DNA from: Aquabacterium commune
GTDB taxonomy: Bacteria > Pseudomonadota > Gammaproteobacteria > Burkholderiales > Burkholderiaceae_C
DNA: 64,000 nucleotides
Assembly: GCF_004362855.1 (NCBI RefSeq)
Contig: NZ_SNXW01000001.1
Location: 494,121 to 558,120, forward strand
Direction of reading: 5' to 3'
Below, in pieces: positions 26,241-40,493 of the stretch. A model generated the notes under the pieces. The model saw only the letters and a program-made list of their open reading frames with translations, searched no databases and was not told where the DNA came from. The position numbers and the translations under genes were made by a program. The stretch's first letter is position 1, and every line of letters begins with the position of its first letter.

Positions 26241-26750
26241 TCAGCCCCGCCGCACGCGTCGCAGCTCGTCCAGGATGAGCAAGGCCGCACCGATGCTGAT
26301 GCCGCAGTCGGCGATGTTGAAGGCCGGGAAGTGCCCGCCCGGGAACATCGGGGACAGGAAGGCCCAGTGGAAGTCGAGGAAGTCCACCACGTAGCCGTGC
26401 ACCAGGCGGTCGATGACGTTGCCGATGGCACCCCCCAGGATCAGCGACAGCGCCCAGGCGAACAGGCGCTGGCCGCCGTGCTGGCGCAGCATCCACACGA
26501 TGAAGCCCGTGGCCACCGCGCCCAGGCCCACGAAGAACCAGCGCTGCCAGCCCCCCGCGTGCGCCAGAAAGGAAAACGCCGCGCCCGTGTTGTGCACCCG
26601 CACGATGTTGAAGAAGGACGTGACCGCGTGGCTGTGCCCCAGCTCATAGGCGCCCACGATGAGCACCTTGGTGAACTGGTCGGCCAGGATGAGCAGGAAG
26701 GCGATGCCCAGCCAGGGCATCAGCGAGGCGTTGGACGATTTGCCGGCCAT
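26241..26750 (-). CDS. lspA: Lipoprotein signal peptidase LspA (signal peptidase II)
   Basis: An inner-membrane aspartyl protease that cuts the signal peptide of prolipoproteins after diacylglyceryl transfer. The 169-residue product has four membrane helices and the two catalytic aspartates in [15 protein letters not shown] and [14 protein letters not shown], together with the conserved [10 protein letters not shown]. The ATG at 26750 is two bases after the ileS stop, so it is co-transcribed and probably coupled. The ileS-lspA pair is conserved across proteobacteria. Candidate substrates in the window include PilP, LptM, TadD and the CsgG-like protein. Confidence 0.96.
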   Translation of the reverse strand: MAGKSSNASLMPWLGIAFLLILADQFTKVLIVGAYELGHSHAVTSFFNIVRVHNTGAAFSFLAHAGGWQRWFFVGLGAVATGFIVWMLRQHGGQRLFAWALSLILGGAIGNVIDRLVHGYVVDFLDFHWAFLSPMFPGGHFPAFNIADCGISIGAALLILDELRRVRRG

Positions 26751-26752
26751 GG

Positions 26753-29731
<2,979 letters not shown>

Positions 29732-29891
29732 GGCGATCTCGGTCAAAGCAGACCCGTCGCGGGCGCTGCAAAGGGCAGGCGCGTCCGGCGCGGGTCTGAA
29801 AGCATGGGGGGCGGCACCTTCCGACGTGGCGCAGCGGGAGCGACGGGTGCGGGCTGTCCACCGGCCAGGGCCGGCGGGTCGTCAGCCCGCG

Positions 29892-30878
29892 TCAAATTCG
29901 GTCGCGCGAGGTCTGGCGATGCTGGGCCTGGAAAAAGGCCTTGGCGTCGGCGATGTCCTTGTGGATGGCCGCCTGCAAAGCGTCCAGCCCGTCGTAGCGG
30001 GCTTCGTCTCGGAGTTTGTGCAGCAGTTCCACCCGCACGATTTTACCGTAGCCCCCTTCGCTGCCGAGTTCGCTGGGCCAATCGAAACAATGGACCTCCA
30101 GCAGCACGCGCCCCGCATCTTCCACCGTGGGGCGCACGCCCAGGCTGGCCACGCCTTCCAGCGCCCGCCCGCCCAGGCCGTGGGTGCGGACCACGAAGAT
30201 GCCACTGGTGGCCGGTTTGTCGTGGCCGAAACGCACGTTCAGCGTGCGGCAATCCAGGCTGCGGCCCAGCTTGGCGCCATGCACCACGTGGCCGCTGACG
30301 GTGTAGGGGCGCCCCAGCAGCGTGGCCACACGGGCCATGTCGCCGGCCGTGAGCGCCTCTCGCACCACCGAGGACGACACCCGCTCGCCGTGCACCTCGT
30401 AACTCATCATCCGGGCCACGTCGAAACCGCGGGCCTGGCCGACGGCGTCCAGCATGGCGTAGTCGCCCACGCGCTTGGCGCCGAAGCGGAAGTCGTCGCC
30501 GACCAGCACGTAGCGCGCGCGCAGGCCCTCTTCGATGACCTGCTGGATGAAAGCATCGGGGCTGAGCGAGGCCAAAGCCTGGTCAAAGGGCAGGATGACG
30601 ACCTGGTCCACGCCACAGCGCTCCAGCTCGGAGAGCTTGTCGCGCAGGGTGGCGATGCGGCTGGGTGCCAGCTCGGGCTTGCCCGACAGCGCGGCGAAGT
30701 AGTCGCGCGGGTGCGGCTCGAAGGTCAGCACGGTGGCGGGCAGGCCGCGGTGCTGGGCCTCGTTGCGCAGCAAGGCGAGCATGGCCTGGTGCCCCCGGTG
30801 GACGCCATCGAAATTGCCGATCGTCAGGGCACAGGCCGGGGCCAGTGCCGCATGGTGGAACCCGCGGAAGACTTGCAT
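29892..30878 (-). CDS. ribF: Bifunctional riboflavin kinase / FAD synthetase RibF
   Basis: RibF phosphorylates riboflavin to FMN and adenylates FMN to FAD in the cytosol. The 328-residue product has an N-terminal nucleotidyltransferase domain with TIGNFDGVHRGHQAML and SSSVVREAL, and a C-terminal riboflavin kinase domain starting about residue 190 (GRSLDCRTLNVRF). Length is normal for the fused enzyme. It precedes ileS by 160 bases and follows the pseudouridine synthase gene by 24 bases. No FMN riboswitch is recognisable upstream. Confidence 0.95.
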   Translation of the reverse strand: MQVFRGFHHAALAPACALTIGNFDGVHRGHQAMLALLRNEAQHRGLPATVLTFEPHPRDYFAALSGKPELAPSRIATLRDKLSELERCGVDQVVILPFDQALASLSPDAFIQQVIEEGLRARYVLVGDDFRFGAKRVGDYAMLDAVGQARGFDVARMMSYEVHGERVSSSVVREALTAGDMARVATLLGRPYTVSGHVVHGAKLGRSLDCRTLNVRFGHDKPATSGIFVVRTHGLGGRALEGVASLGVRPTVEDAGRVLLEVHCFDWPSELGSEGGYGKIVRVELLHKLRDEARYDGLDALQAAIHKDIADAKAFFQAQHRQTSRDRI

Positions 30879-30902
30879 GGGGTCAGATTATCAGGGCTGC
30901 AC

Positions 30903-31673
30903 TCAAGGCAACACCACGGCGACATCTTCCACCCAGCACCATTGCCCCACGGGCAAGTCCTCGGGCAGGGCCAGGCGGCCGACGCTGCTGCGGTGCAGGC
31001 CCTCGACGCGGTTGCCCACGGCCGCGACCATGCGCTTGACCTGGTGGTACTTGCCTTGCAGCAGGGTCAGGCGCAGGTGCAGGGTTTCGGTGTCCACATC
31101 GGGCGGGGGGCCATCGACAGACGGCGGCCAGATGCGCTCGGCCGCGTGGGCGGCCACGGGCTCCGGGTCGTCGTCCAGCACCACGCCCTTGAGCAGCTTG
31201 TCGCACATGGCCTGCGTGACAGGGTGCTTGCAGGTCACTTCATAGACCTTGGGCACGTTCTTCTTCGGCGAGGTCAGCTTGTGCAGCAGCGGGCCGTCGT
31301 CGGTCAGCAGCAGCAGGCCAGTGGTGTCCTGGTCGAGCCGCCCCACGGGTTGCAGGCCGCGGCGGCGCAGCGGCACGGGCAGCAGGTTGTGCACGCCTGG
31401 CCAGGCGCCGGGTTTCAGCGAACACTCGTAGCCCGCCGGCTTGTGCAGCATCACCAGGGCCTTCACGTGGGTCACCCAGGGCAGGCCATCGACGTCGAGC
31501 ACCAGGCGGTCTTCGGGGAAAACGGCGTCGGGGTCGTCCACCACCTCGCCATTCACTTTCACCAGCCCTTTGAGGACGAGGCCGTCGCAAACGCGGCGCT
31601 CGCCGAAGCCCTGGGCAAACAGGATCTGGGAGAGGAGTTCGTGGCCGGCAGGCAGGCGGGTGCGGGGAGGCAT
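30903..31673 (-). CDS. RsuA-family pseudouridine synthase
   Basis: An rRNA pseudouridine synthase of the RsuA/RluB/E/F group. The 256-residue product has an N-terminal S4 RNA-binding domain (LSQILFAQGFGERRVCDGLV), the catalytic Asp in GRLDQDTTGLLLLTDDG, the motif HKLTSPKKNVPKVYEV and the C-terminal QGKYHQVKRMVAAVGNRVEGLHR. Closest in shape to RsuA, which modifies U516 of 16S rRNA, but the exact target is inferred. ATG 31673 has GGCATG context with weak Shine-Dalgarno. Divergent from the MBL hydrolase with a gap of only 43 bases. Confidence 0.85.
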   Translation of the reverse strand: MPPRTRLPAGHELLSQILFAQGFGERRVCDGLVLKGLVKVNGEVVDDPDAVFPEDRLVLDVDGLPWVTHVKALVMLHKPAGYECSLKPGAWPGVHNLLPVPLRRRGLQPVGRLDQDTTGLLLLTDDGPLLHKLTSPKKNVPKVYEVTCKHPVTQAMCDKLLKGVVLDDDPEPVAAHAAERIWPPSVDGPPPDVDTETLHLRLTLLQGKYHQVKRMVAAVGNRVEGLHRSSVGRLALPEDLPVGQWCWVEDVAVVLP

Positions 31674-31716
31674 GGCAGGCAAAGACAGACGCTGGTCAAA
31701 CCCCGATTGTGCTGCC

Positions 31717-32643
31717 ATGATGCACATCACCTCGGCTTTCTGCGTTGACGGCATGCGCGTGCACCACCTGAATTGCGGCTCCATGTGCCCGCTGGGGCGT
31801 CGTTTGATCAATGGCGACGGCGGCTGGCTGGCCTCGGGCCACATGTGCTGCCACTGCCTGCTCATCGAGGGGCGCAACGGCCTGATCCTGGTGGACACGG
31901 GCCTGGGCACGGGTGACGTGGCCCACCCGGGTCGCCTGGGCACCCTGTTCAATGCGGTGACACGACCGCGCCTGCTGATGCAGGAAACCGCGCTGCACCA
32001 GATCCGCGAGCTGGGCCTGGACCCGCGCGACGTGCAGCACATCGTGCCCACCCACCTCGACCTCGACCACGCCGGCGGCCTGAGCGACTTCCCCCAGGCC
32101 CAGGTGCACGTATTCACCCGCGAGTTGCAAGCCGCCACAGCGCGCGCCAGCCTGCAGGAAAAAGGCCGCTACGTGCCGGCACAGTGGGCGCACGGGCCGA
32201 AGTGGGCTGAACACGGTGTGAGCGGTGAGCGCTGGCTGGGTTTCGACGCCATCCGCGCCCTGCCCGACACCGATGAGGAAGTGCTGCTCGTGCCGCTGAC
32301 CGGCCACACCCAAGGGCACTGCGGCGTGGCCGTGCGCACAGCAGATGGCTGGTTGCTGCACTGCGGCGATGCCTACTTCTACCGAGGCGAGATGGACGCC
32401 GACCCGCACTGCACCTTCGGCCTGAAGGTGTTCCAGAACCTGGTGCAGATGGATGGCGTGCAGCGCCGCGCCAACCAGCAGCGCCTGCACGCGCTCAAGC
32501 AAGCGCATGGCGACGAGGTCACGCTGTTTTGCGCGCACGACCCCGTCGAGCTGGCCCAGCTGCAGCGCAAAAGTCACGGCCAGCACGGCCGCGTGAACGG
32601 TGCCCAAGGCGTCCGTGGCAACGGCACCCAGCGCGCCGCCTGA
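31717..32643 (+). CDS. MBL-fold metallo-hydrolase
   Basis: A 308-residue metallo-beta-lactamase-fold hydrolase, probably cytosolic since no signal peptide is seen. The metal-binding motif is HLDLDHAGG (HxxxDH), with an upstream VDTGLG and later ligands in TGHTQGHCGVAV, HCGDAYF and FCAHDPVE. The N terminus MRVHHLNCGSMCPLG resembles a group of uncharacterised MBL proteins in Burkholderiales. Starts at 31717 (MMHITSAF) or 31753 (MRVHHL) are both possible; neither has a good ribosome binding site. Substrate unknown; lactonase, thioesterase or similar hydrolytic roles are open. Confidence 0.8.
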   Translation: MMHITSAFCVDGMRVHHLNCGSMCPLGRRLINGDGGWLASGHMCCHCLLIEGRNGLILVDTGLGTGDVAHPGRLGTLFNAVTRPRLLMQETALHQIRELGLDPRDVQHIVPTHLDLDHAGGLSDFPQAQVHVFTRELQAATARASLQEKGRYVPAQWAHGPKWAEHGVSGERWLGFDAIRALPDTDEEVLLVPLTGHTQGHCGVAVRTADGWLLHCGDAYFYRGEMDADPHCTFGLKVFQNLVQMDGVQRRANQQRLHALKQAHGDEVTLFCAHDPVELAQLQRKSHGQHGRVNGAQGVRGNGTQRAA

Positions 32644-32668
32644 CGCCGCACCGTCCTCAGCACACCCC

Positions 32669-33358
32669 TCAGTACCGCCGCGTCAGCGTCATCACGTCGT
32701 TGTCGCGCTTCATCTGAAAGCGCGTCAGGAAGCTGTTGCCCAGCAGCACGTGCGGCATGCCCTGCGGCACCACGACCGCGTCCACTTCATTCACCTCCAC
32801 GTCCTGGATGCGCACCGAGCGCAGCTTGACGCGGTACATCCAGACCGTGCCATTGGCCGTGCTACCGGCCAGACGCGGGGCTTTTTCGAAGTCGATGCCC
32901 ATGTGGCGGGCCTCGTCGGCCCCCATGGCCACGCTGGTGGCGCCGGTGTCCACCATGAACTGCGTGCTGCGCCCGTTGATGCTGCCCAGCGTCAGGAAGT
33001 GGCCGCCCGAGCTGGCCGTCAGCACGATCTGGCTGCCGCCGCCCCCACCTCCACCGCCGCCGCCCACGCTGACCGGCGCGCCGCCCAGCGTCACGGTCTG
33101 GCGCTTGCCGCCGACCTCCACCGTGGCCTGCTCGGCCCCGACGCTCAGCACCTTCACGCCCTGGTGGGTGTCGCCTGCGGCCAGGGCCTTGGGCGCGCCA
33201 CCGTTGACCACCAGCAAGGCCTTGCTGCCCATGCTGCCGGTCATGGCCACGCTTTGCGACCAGGCTGGTGCGCTCACCAAGGCCAGCACCCACACCAGAG
33301 GCAGGCCCAGCAGCCTGGCGGAGCACGCCCTTCTCACCTCATTCACCTTCACAGCCAT
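32669..33358 (-). CDS. Retropepsin-like aspartyl protease, exported
   Basis: A 229-residue protein with a signal peptide or membrane anchor (about 15-35, ending APAWS), an N-terminal beta domain (SVAMTGSMGSKALLVVNG), a linker of ten glycines, and a single retropepsin-like aspartyl protease domain with the active-site FMVDTGATSVAMG and the flap-like LLGNSFLTRFQM. Family members work as dimers in the periplasm; substrates are mostly unknown. It is convergent with the MBL gene (25 bases between stops). The glycine run is encoded by mixed GGC and GGT codons. Confidence 0.82.
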   Translation of the reverse strand: MAVKVNEVRRACSARLLGLPLVWVLALVSAPAWSQSVAMTGSMGSKALLVVNGGAPKALAAGDTHQGVKVLSVGAEQATVEVGGKRQTVTLGGAPVSVGGGGGGGGGGSQIVLTASSGGHFLTLGSINGRSTQFMVDTGATSVAMGADEARHMGIDFEKAPRLAGSTANGTVWMYRVKLRSVRIQDVEVNEVDAVVVPQGMPHVLLGNSFLTRFQMKRDNDVMTLTRRY

Positions 33359-33434
33359 CCCCTTGTTGTGTTCGTGGGCTGCAGGGTGCAGCGTTCTTGC
33401 CGGCCATGAGTGGCCATGAACGGCCAGCCCTGGC

Positions 33435-33926
33435 TCAATCGCGGTAGTTGCCGAAGTCCAGTGGCACGTCGTCGATCTCTTTGCGGATCAGGGCCTGGGC
33501 CGCCTGCAGGTCGTCGCGCTTGGTGCCCTGGATGCGCACTTCCTCGCCCTGGATGCTGGCATTCACCTTGATCTTGCTGTCCTTGATGAGCTTGGTGATG
33601 CGCTTGGCCAGCTCGGCCTCGATGCCGGCTTTGACCTTCAGCACCTGCTTGACCTTGTCGCCACCGATTTTCTCGACCTTGCCGACGTCCATGAAGCGGA
33701 TGTCCACCTTCTGCTTGGTCAGCTTGTTGTAGAGCACGTCGCGGACCTGGTCGATCTGGAAATCGCTGTCGCCCAGGACGATGATTTCCTTTTCCTTCTT
33801 CTTGAATTCGACGGCGGCGCTGGTGCCCTTGAAGTCGAAGCGGGTGCCGATCTCCTTGGACGTGGTGTCCACGGCGTTGCCGACGGCGTCCAGGTTGGGG
33901 TCGAGCTTGGTGTCAAAACTGGGCAT
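33435..33926 (-). CDS. YajQ family nucleotide-binding protein
   Basis: A 163-residue cytosolic protein of the YajQ family, members of which bind cyclic di-GMP, ATP/GTP or tRNA. It starts with the diagnostic [20 protein letters not shown] and contains [33 protein letters not shown] and the C-terminal [17 protein letters not shown] with DFGNYRD. Length is typical. In Xanthomonas a YajQ protein is a c-di-GMP effector; whether that holds here is inference. Divergent from murB with 51 bases between start codons. Confidence 0.93.
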   Translation of the reverse strand: MPSFDTKLDPNLDAVGNAVDTTSKEIGTRFDFKGTSAAVEFKKKEKEIIVLGDSDFQIDQVRDVLYNKLTKQKVDIRFMDVGKVEKIGGDKVKQVLKVKAGIEAELAKRITKLIKDSKIKVNASIQGEEVRIQGTKRDDLQAAQALIRKEIDDVPLDFGNYRD

Positions 33927-33977
33927 GTGTGTTCTCCGAGAAGGTCTGCTGCGTCCGTTGTCTGCGAAAATTCTCGC

Positions 33978-35006
33978 ATGCACAGCGCCCTGGCCGTCGA
34001 ACACGGCGTCAATCTCAAGCCTTACAACACCTTCGCCCTGCCCTGCATGGCGCACACGCTGGTGCGCATCCACAGCGAGGCGGACGTGCGGCGCGTGGTC
34101 GATGACCCCGAACTGGGCCGTGCGCCGAAGTTCATCCTGGGCGGCGGCAGCAACCTGATCCTCACACAGGACATCAAGCCCGTCGTGCTCAAGGTCGAGG
34201 TGCCGGGCCTGCGATTGCTGGCAACGCGCGACGACGCCTGGATCGTCGAAGCCGGCGCCGGCGAGCGCTGGCACGACCTGGTGAGCTGGTGCATGGACGA
34301 GGGCCTGCCCGGCCTGGAGAACATGGCGCTGATCCCCGGCACGGTGGGCGCGGCGCCCGTGCAGAACATCGGCGCCTACGGCATCGAGCTGAAAGACCGC
34401 TTCGAGTCCCTGGACGCCGTGGACCTCATGACCGGCCGCACCATCACGCTGGACGGCGCGCAATGCCGTTTCGACTACCGCGACAGCCTCTTCAAGCAGG
34501 CCCTGGCCGGCAAGACCGTCATCACGCGGGTGCGCCTGCGCCTGCCGCGTCCGTGGCAGCCCATGCTGGGCTACGCCGAGCTGGAGCGCAAGGTCGCCGA
34601 GACGGGCATCACCGCGCCCAGCGCCCGCCAGATCTTCGATTGGGTCGTGGCCGTGCGCCGCGCCAAGCTGCCAGACCCGGCCGCCATCGGCAATGCCGGC
34701 AGCTTCTTCAAGAACCCGGTGGTGACACCAGAGCAGTGCCGCGACATCATCCAGCGCGACCCGGAGATCGTCCACTACCCCATGCCGGACGGCAACTTCA
34801 AGCTGGCCGCTGGCTGGATGATCGACGCCTGCGGCTGGAAGGGCAAGACGGTGGGCCAGGCTGGCGTCTATGAAAAGCAGGCCCTGGTGCTGGTCAACCG
34901 CGGTGACGCCCGCGGCGCCGAGGTGGTGACGCTGGCCCGCGCCATCCAGGAAAGTGTGTACGGCCGGTTTGGCATCCGCCTGGAGCCCGAGCCGGTGGTG
35001 ATCTAG
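33978..35006 (+). CDS. murB: UDP-N-acetylenolpyruvoylglucosamine reductase MurB
   Basis: MurB reduces UDP-GlcNAc-enolpyruvate to UDP-MurNAc with NADPH and FAD, in the cytosol. The 342-residue product has the FAD-binding motif [10 protein letters not shown], the [15 protein letters not shown] loop, the YRDSLFK segment with the substrate Tyr, and [12 protein letters not shown] carrying the catalytic Ser. The extra loop between FAD and C-terminal domains marks it as type I, as in E. coli. ATG 33978 ([19 protein letters not shown]) is chosen on family fit. Confidence 0.95.
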   Translation: MHSALAVEHGVNLKPYNTFALPCMAHTLVRIHSEADVRRVVDDPELGRAPKFILGGGSNLILTQDIKPVVLKVEVPGLRLLATRDDAWIVEAGAGERWHDLVSWCMDEGLPGLENMALIPGTVGAAPVQNIGAYGIELKDRFESLDAVDLMTGRTITLDGAQCRFDYRDSLFKQALAGKTVITRVRLRLPRPWQPMLGYAELERKVAETGITAPSARQIFDWVVAVRRAKLPDPAAIGNAGSFFKNPVVTPEQCRDIIQRDPEIVHYPMPDGNFKLAAGWMIDACGWKGKTVGQAGVYEKQALVLVNRGDARGAEVVTLARAIQESVYGRFGIRLEPEPVVI

Positions 35007-35116
35007 GGGGAGTGGCGGGACCAGGCCGCAACAGTGCTTGGACGTGACATTGTCAAACGCTACACTGCGGCGAAAAGCTGCTTTGTGTGGCCTTTGTCAC
35101 CGTTTCAGGAGAACCC

Positions 35117-36055
<939 letters not shown>

Positions 36056-36075
36056 CCTGACGCGGGAGCCCCCAG

Positions 36076-36564
36076 ATGCACACACCCTTCACCTTGCGTG
36101 GCTTGGCCACGGCCCTGCTCGTCTGGGGGGCTTGCGTCGGCGCGGCATCGGCCGCCGAATACAACCTCTACCTGAAGTGCGAAGGTCAACTGACAGCGGC
36201 CGGCAAATCCAGGGCGTCGCAGCTGGAACTGGCCCTGCGCGACAGCAACAACATGGCGCTGATCCAGCGCTCCAACGTGCTGCCCGTGGGTGAGCGCCTG
36301 CACTACACGCCCACGCCCGTGGCCTACACGATGCTGTACAAGCTGCGTCAGCCGGGCACGCACGTCTACCAGGACTGGCTGCGCGGCCAATGGGTCATCT
36401 GGCAACCCAACCTCAAGCGCCTGGCCACGATCCGCCTGTCCATCGACCGCCAGGATGGCAGCCTCGAAGGCCAGTTGCTGGACTTCAACGATGAGCTCCT
36501 CGGCACCGTGCGCATGGACTGCGACGTGGTGGACCCTGACGAGCTGCCGCCGCCGAAATTCTGA
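36076..36564 (+). CDS. Small secreted protein of unknown function
   Basis: A 162-residue product with a signal peptide (MHTPFTLRGLATALLVWGA, cut near ASA-AEYN) and a mature beta-rich domain. It has two Cys (KCEGQL and MDCDVV), likely one disulfide, and blocks such as GQWVIWQPNLKRLATIRLSI. I do not recognise the family. It follows the CsgG-like lipoprotein by 20 bases on the same strand and precedes a strong terminator, so the two probably form one unit. A periplasmic or surface role with the lipoprotein is inference. Confidence 0.7.
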   Translation: MHTPFTLRGLATALLVWGACVGAASAAEYNLYLKCEGQLTAAGKSRASQLELALRDSNNMALIQRSNVLPVGERLHYTPTPVAYTMLYKLRQPGTHVYQDWLRGQWVIWQPNLKRLATIRLSIDRQDGSLEGQLLDFNDELLGTVRMDCDVVDPDELPPPKF

Positions 36565-36654
36565 GCGCACCAGGCCAGCGCACCAGGCCGGGGCAGAAAG
36601 CCAGCGAAGAAAGCCAGAGCACAAGGCCCATCACTCAGCCTGGCACACGGGCAC

Positions 36655-36687
36655 AAAAAAGCCGCTGTGTTCGCAGCGGCTTTTTTT
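36655..36687. terminator. Bidirectional Rho-independent terminator
   Basis: GCCGCTG (36661-36667) and CAGCGGC (36674-36680) form a seven-base stem with loop TGTTCG, flanked by six A on the left and seven T on the right. It can end both the plus-strand lipoprotein unit and the minus-strand argG-ppnP unit, which converge here. Confidence 0.88.
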
Positions 36688-36732
36688 CATGGCGCCGACC
36701 GCAGCCGGCGGGCCATGCACCTCCAGGGCGCA

Positions 36733-37050
36733 TCAGCCGAAGTGGCAGATGTAGTGGTAAGGCTCCCCCTCGACCTTGATCTCGAAGGACGAGTTGCCCG
36801 GCACGTTGAAGCTTTCGCCGGGGCCGTAGGTCTGCCACTCGCTGGCACCGGCCAACTTGATGGTGGCCTTGCCCGCGACGGTTTCCATGATTTCGGGAGC
36901 GCCAGTGTTGAAGGTCAGCGTCGCCGGCAGGATGACGCCAACCGACTTGCGCACGCCGTCGGCGAGCGTCACGGTGTGCGAGACGCACTTGCCATCGAAG
37001 TACACATTGGCTTGGGTGGCAACGGTGCCGGCCAGGGTGGTGGTGGTCAT
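36733..37050 (-). CDS. ppnP: Pyrimidine/purine nucleoside phosphorylase PpnP (YaiE family)
   Basis: A cytosolic cupin-fold enzyme that phosphorolyses several nucleosides. The 105-residue product shows [20 protein letters not shown], the [20 protein letters not shown] block and the C-terminal [14 protein letters not shown] and YICHFG; these match the YaiE/DUF1255 family and its normal length. The ATG at 37050 has GGAGATC upstream and lies 19 bases after the argG stop, so it is likely co-transcribed with argG although the functions are not obviously linked. Confidence 0.92.
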   Translation of the reverse strand: MTTTTLAGTVATQANVYFDGKCVSHTVTLADGVRKSVGVILPATLTFNTGAPEIMETVAGKATIKLAGASEWQTYGPGESFNVPGNSSFEIKVEGEPYHYICHFG

Positions 37051-37069
37051 GGGGGTGATCTCCAGGGGG

Positions 37070-38494
<1,425 letters not shown>

Positions 38495-38597
38495 GGTCGT
38501 GCAAAAAGAGGAACGGAACCCGTGATTCTAGTCGTGCACAGGCTGGGGCCCGCGTGCTTGAATCTTGGCGAACACCGACAAAAGCCTGGGAAGCCGC

Positions 38598-40493
38598 ATG
38601 GACCACGCCGACTTCGTCCACCACGTCCGCGTCAACGAGTACCTGAGTGCCCAAGACCCGAGGGGCTACCGCCGCCGCGTGGCCCTGTTCGCGGCCCTGG
38701 GTTACGCCTGGATCGCGGGCAGCCTGGCCGCGGCCGCCATGGTGGGCCTGTGGGCCTTGCGCCACCTCGGCTCGGGCCACGCCCGCATGGCGTGGGGCTT
38801 CGTGCTGCTGGGCGCCATCGGCCTGGGCTGGACCAGCCTGCGCGCGCTGTGGGTGCGTCTGGACGCCCAACCCGACGGCCACCGCCTGACGCCCGAGCAG
38901 GCCCCCGCCTTGTTCAAGCTGCTGGCGCAGGTCCGTCGCAAGGTGAAGGGCCCCCGGCTCGACGAGGTCTGGCTGGACGACCGCTTCAACGCCAGCATCT
39001 CGCAGGTGCCGCGCTTTGGCCTGGTGGGCGCGCCGGTGAACCGCCTGCGCATTGGCCTGCCGATGATGATGGCGCTGGACGTGCCCCGCCTGAGCGCCGT
39101 GCTGGCCCACGAATACGGCCACCTGCGCGGCAACCATGGCCGCTTCGCTGCCTGGATCTACCGCACCCGCCTGAGCTGGATGCGCATGAACGAGCACCTC
39201 GCCGAGGACGACGGCGCGGCCGCCTGGCTCAACCGCCGCTTCATGGCCTGGTACGTGCCGCGCTTCCTGGCACGCAGCTTCGCCCTGGCCCGCCAGGACG
39301 AGTACGAGGCCGACCGCATCTCCGCGCGCCTGGTGGGCGCCGAGACGGCCGGGGCGGCGCTGGTGGAAATCGAGGTCAAGTCCAGCTGGATGGCCGAGCA
39401 CTTCTGGCGCCAGCACTGGCAAAGCGCCACGGACCAGCCCTTGCCCCAAGGCCCGCTCAAAGCCTTGCGCCACTTGCTGGCCACGCCCCCGGACGACGCC
39501 TTCGCACACGAAGCCTTGCGCAAAGCCCTGCGCCAGCTGAGCCATGTGGACGACACCCACCCCGTGCTGAAGGAACGCTTGGCCGCCCTGTCGGCCCCGG
39601 CGCGCTTGCCCACGTGGTCGCGCAAAAGCGCCCTGGGCCTGCTGGGCCCGCAAGCCGAGGCCTGGGTGCAGCGCTTCGATCAGGCCTGGTGCCGCGACCG
39701 CGCCAGCACCTGGAAGGCCCACCACCAGCGCCAGCAAAGCCTCAAAGCCCGTGTGCAGGGCTGGCGTGAGCGCGCCGACAGCCTGGGCAGCGACGAGCTG
39801 ACGATGTGGGCGACCTGTGAGCGCCGCCTGCACAGCGCCGTGGACACCGGCGCCCTGTACGCGCAGGTGCTGTCGCGCAACCCGGCCCACGCGGGCGCGC
39901 TGCGGGGCCTGCTGTCGGTGCGCGAAGACGCCCCGCTGGCCGAGCGCCTGGGCTGGCTGGAGCGCCTCTGGCAGGCCGGCGACGACCACCGCAGTTGGGC
40001 CGCGCGCCGTGCCGTTGCCTGGCTGGAACGCCCAGCGCCCGGGATCGCGATGGACGATGTCGGCCTCAAGCTCTGGCGCCAGCGCCTCAAGGACGCCCAA
40101 GCCCAGGACGATGCCGTGTGGGACGCCTTGTGCGCGCCACCCTGGTTCCAGCACCTCTCCCGCCACGACCTCAACGAGCTGGAGGTGGACGATGTGCGCA
40201 CCGCGCTCGGCTGGCACAGCCCCATCGAGCGCGCCTGGCTGGTGACGCGGCGCCTGCCCGAGCACAGCCAGCGCCGCGCCTACCTGCTCTTCATCGACTG
40301 CCCGCAGCTGCCCGAAGCGCAGCGCCCCGGCCTGTGCCGCCAGCTCATCCAGCAGCTGGACCTGCCCGGCCCCGTGTTGCCACTGTGCGCCGACGACGAG
40401 CTCAAGCTGGCCGACATCGAGCGCCACAGCTTCGGACCGTTCTTCGGACCACTGCCCCCGGGGCCGTCAGAACAGGCTGCCTTGCGGCGCTGA
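38598..40493 (+). CDS. M48 family membrane metallopeptidase
   Basis: A 631-residue zinc peptidase. Two membrane helices lie at about 33-55 and 65-85. The zinc motif is HEYGH (171-175) and the third ligand Glu is in RQDEYEADR (about 237), as in HtpX/Ste24-type M48 enzymes. After about residue 290 the protein continues with a long helical C-terminal half containing Trp/Arg-rich repeats (LSVREDAPLAERLGWLERLW), of unknown function, perhaps TPR-like. ATG 38598 has GGGAAG upstream; a TTG at 38565 is an alternative. Its last 27 bases overlap the convergent radical SAM gene. A membrane quality-control role is inference from the family. Confidence 0.85.
   Translation: MDHADFVHHVRVNEYLSAQDPRGYRRRVALFAALGYAWIAGSLAAAAMVGLWALRHLGSGHARMAWGFVLLGAIGLGWTSLRALWVRLDAQPDGHRLTPEQAPALFKLLAQVRRKVKGPRLDEVWLDDRFNASISQVPRFGLVGAPVNRLRIGLPMMMALDVPRLSAVLAHEYGHLRGNHGRFAAWIYRTRLSWMRMNEHLAEDDGAAAWLNRRFMAWYVPRFLARSFALARQDEYEADRISARLVGAETAGAALVEIEVKSSWMAEHFWRQHWQSATDQPLPQGPLKALRHLLATPPDDAFAHEALRKALRQLSHVDDTHPVLKERLAALSAPARLPTWSRKSALGLLGPQAEAWVQRFDQAWCRDRASTWKAHHQRQQSLKARVQGWRERADSLGSDELTMWATCERRLHSAVDTGALYAQVLSRNPAHAGALRGLLSVREDAPLAERLGWLERLWQAGDDHRSWAARRAVAWLERPAPGIAMDDVGLKLWRQRLKDAQAQDDAVWDALCAPPWFQHLSRHDLNELEVDDVRTALGWHSPIERAWLVTRRLPEHSQRRAYLLFIDCPQLPEAQRPGLCRQLIQQLDLPGPVLPLCADDELKLADIERHSFGPFFGPLPPGPSEQAALRR

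Noticed and set aside
30879..31000. FMN riboswitch in front of ribF
   Set aside because: The gap to the upstream gene is only 24 bases and no conserved riboswitch segments are visible.
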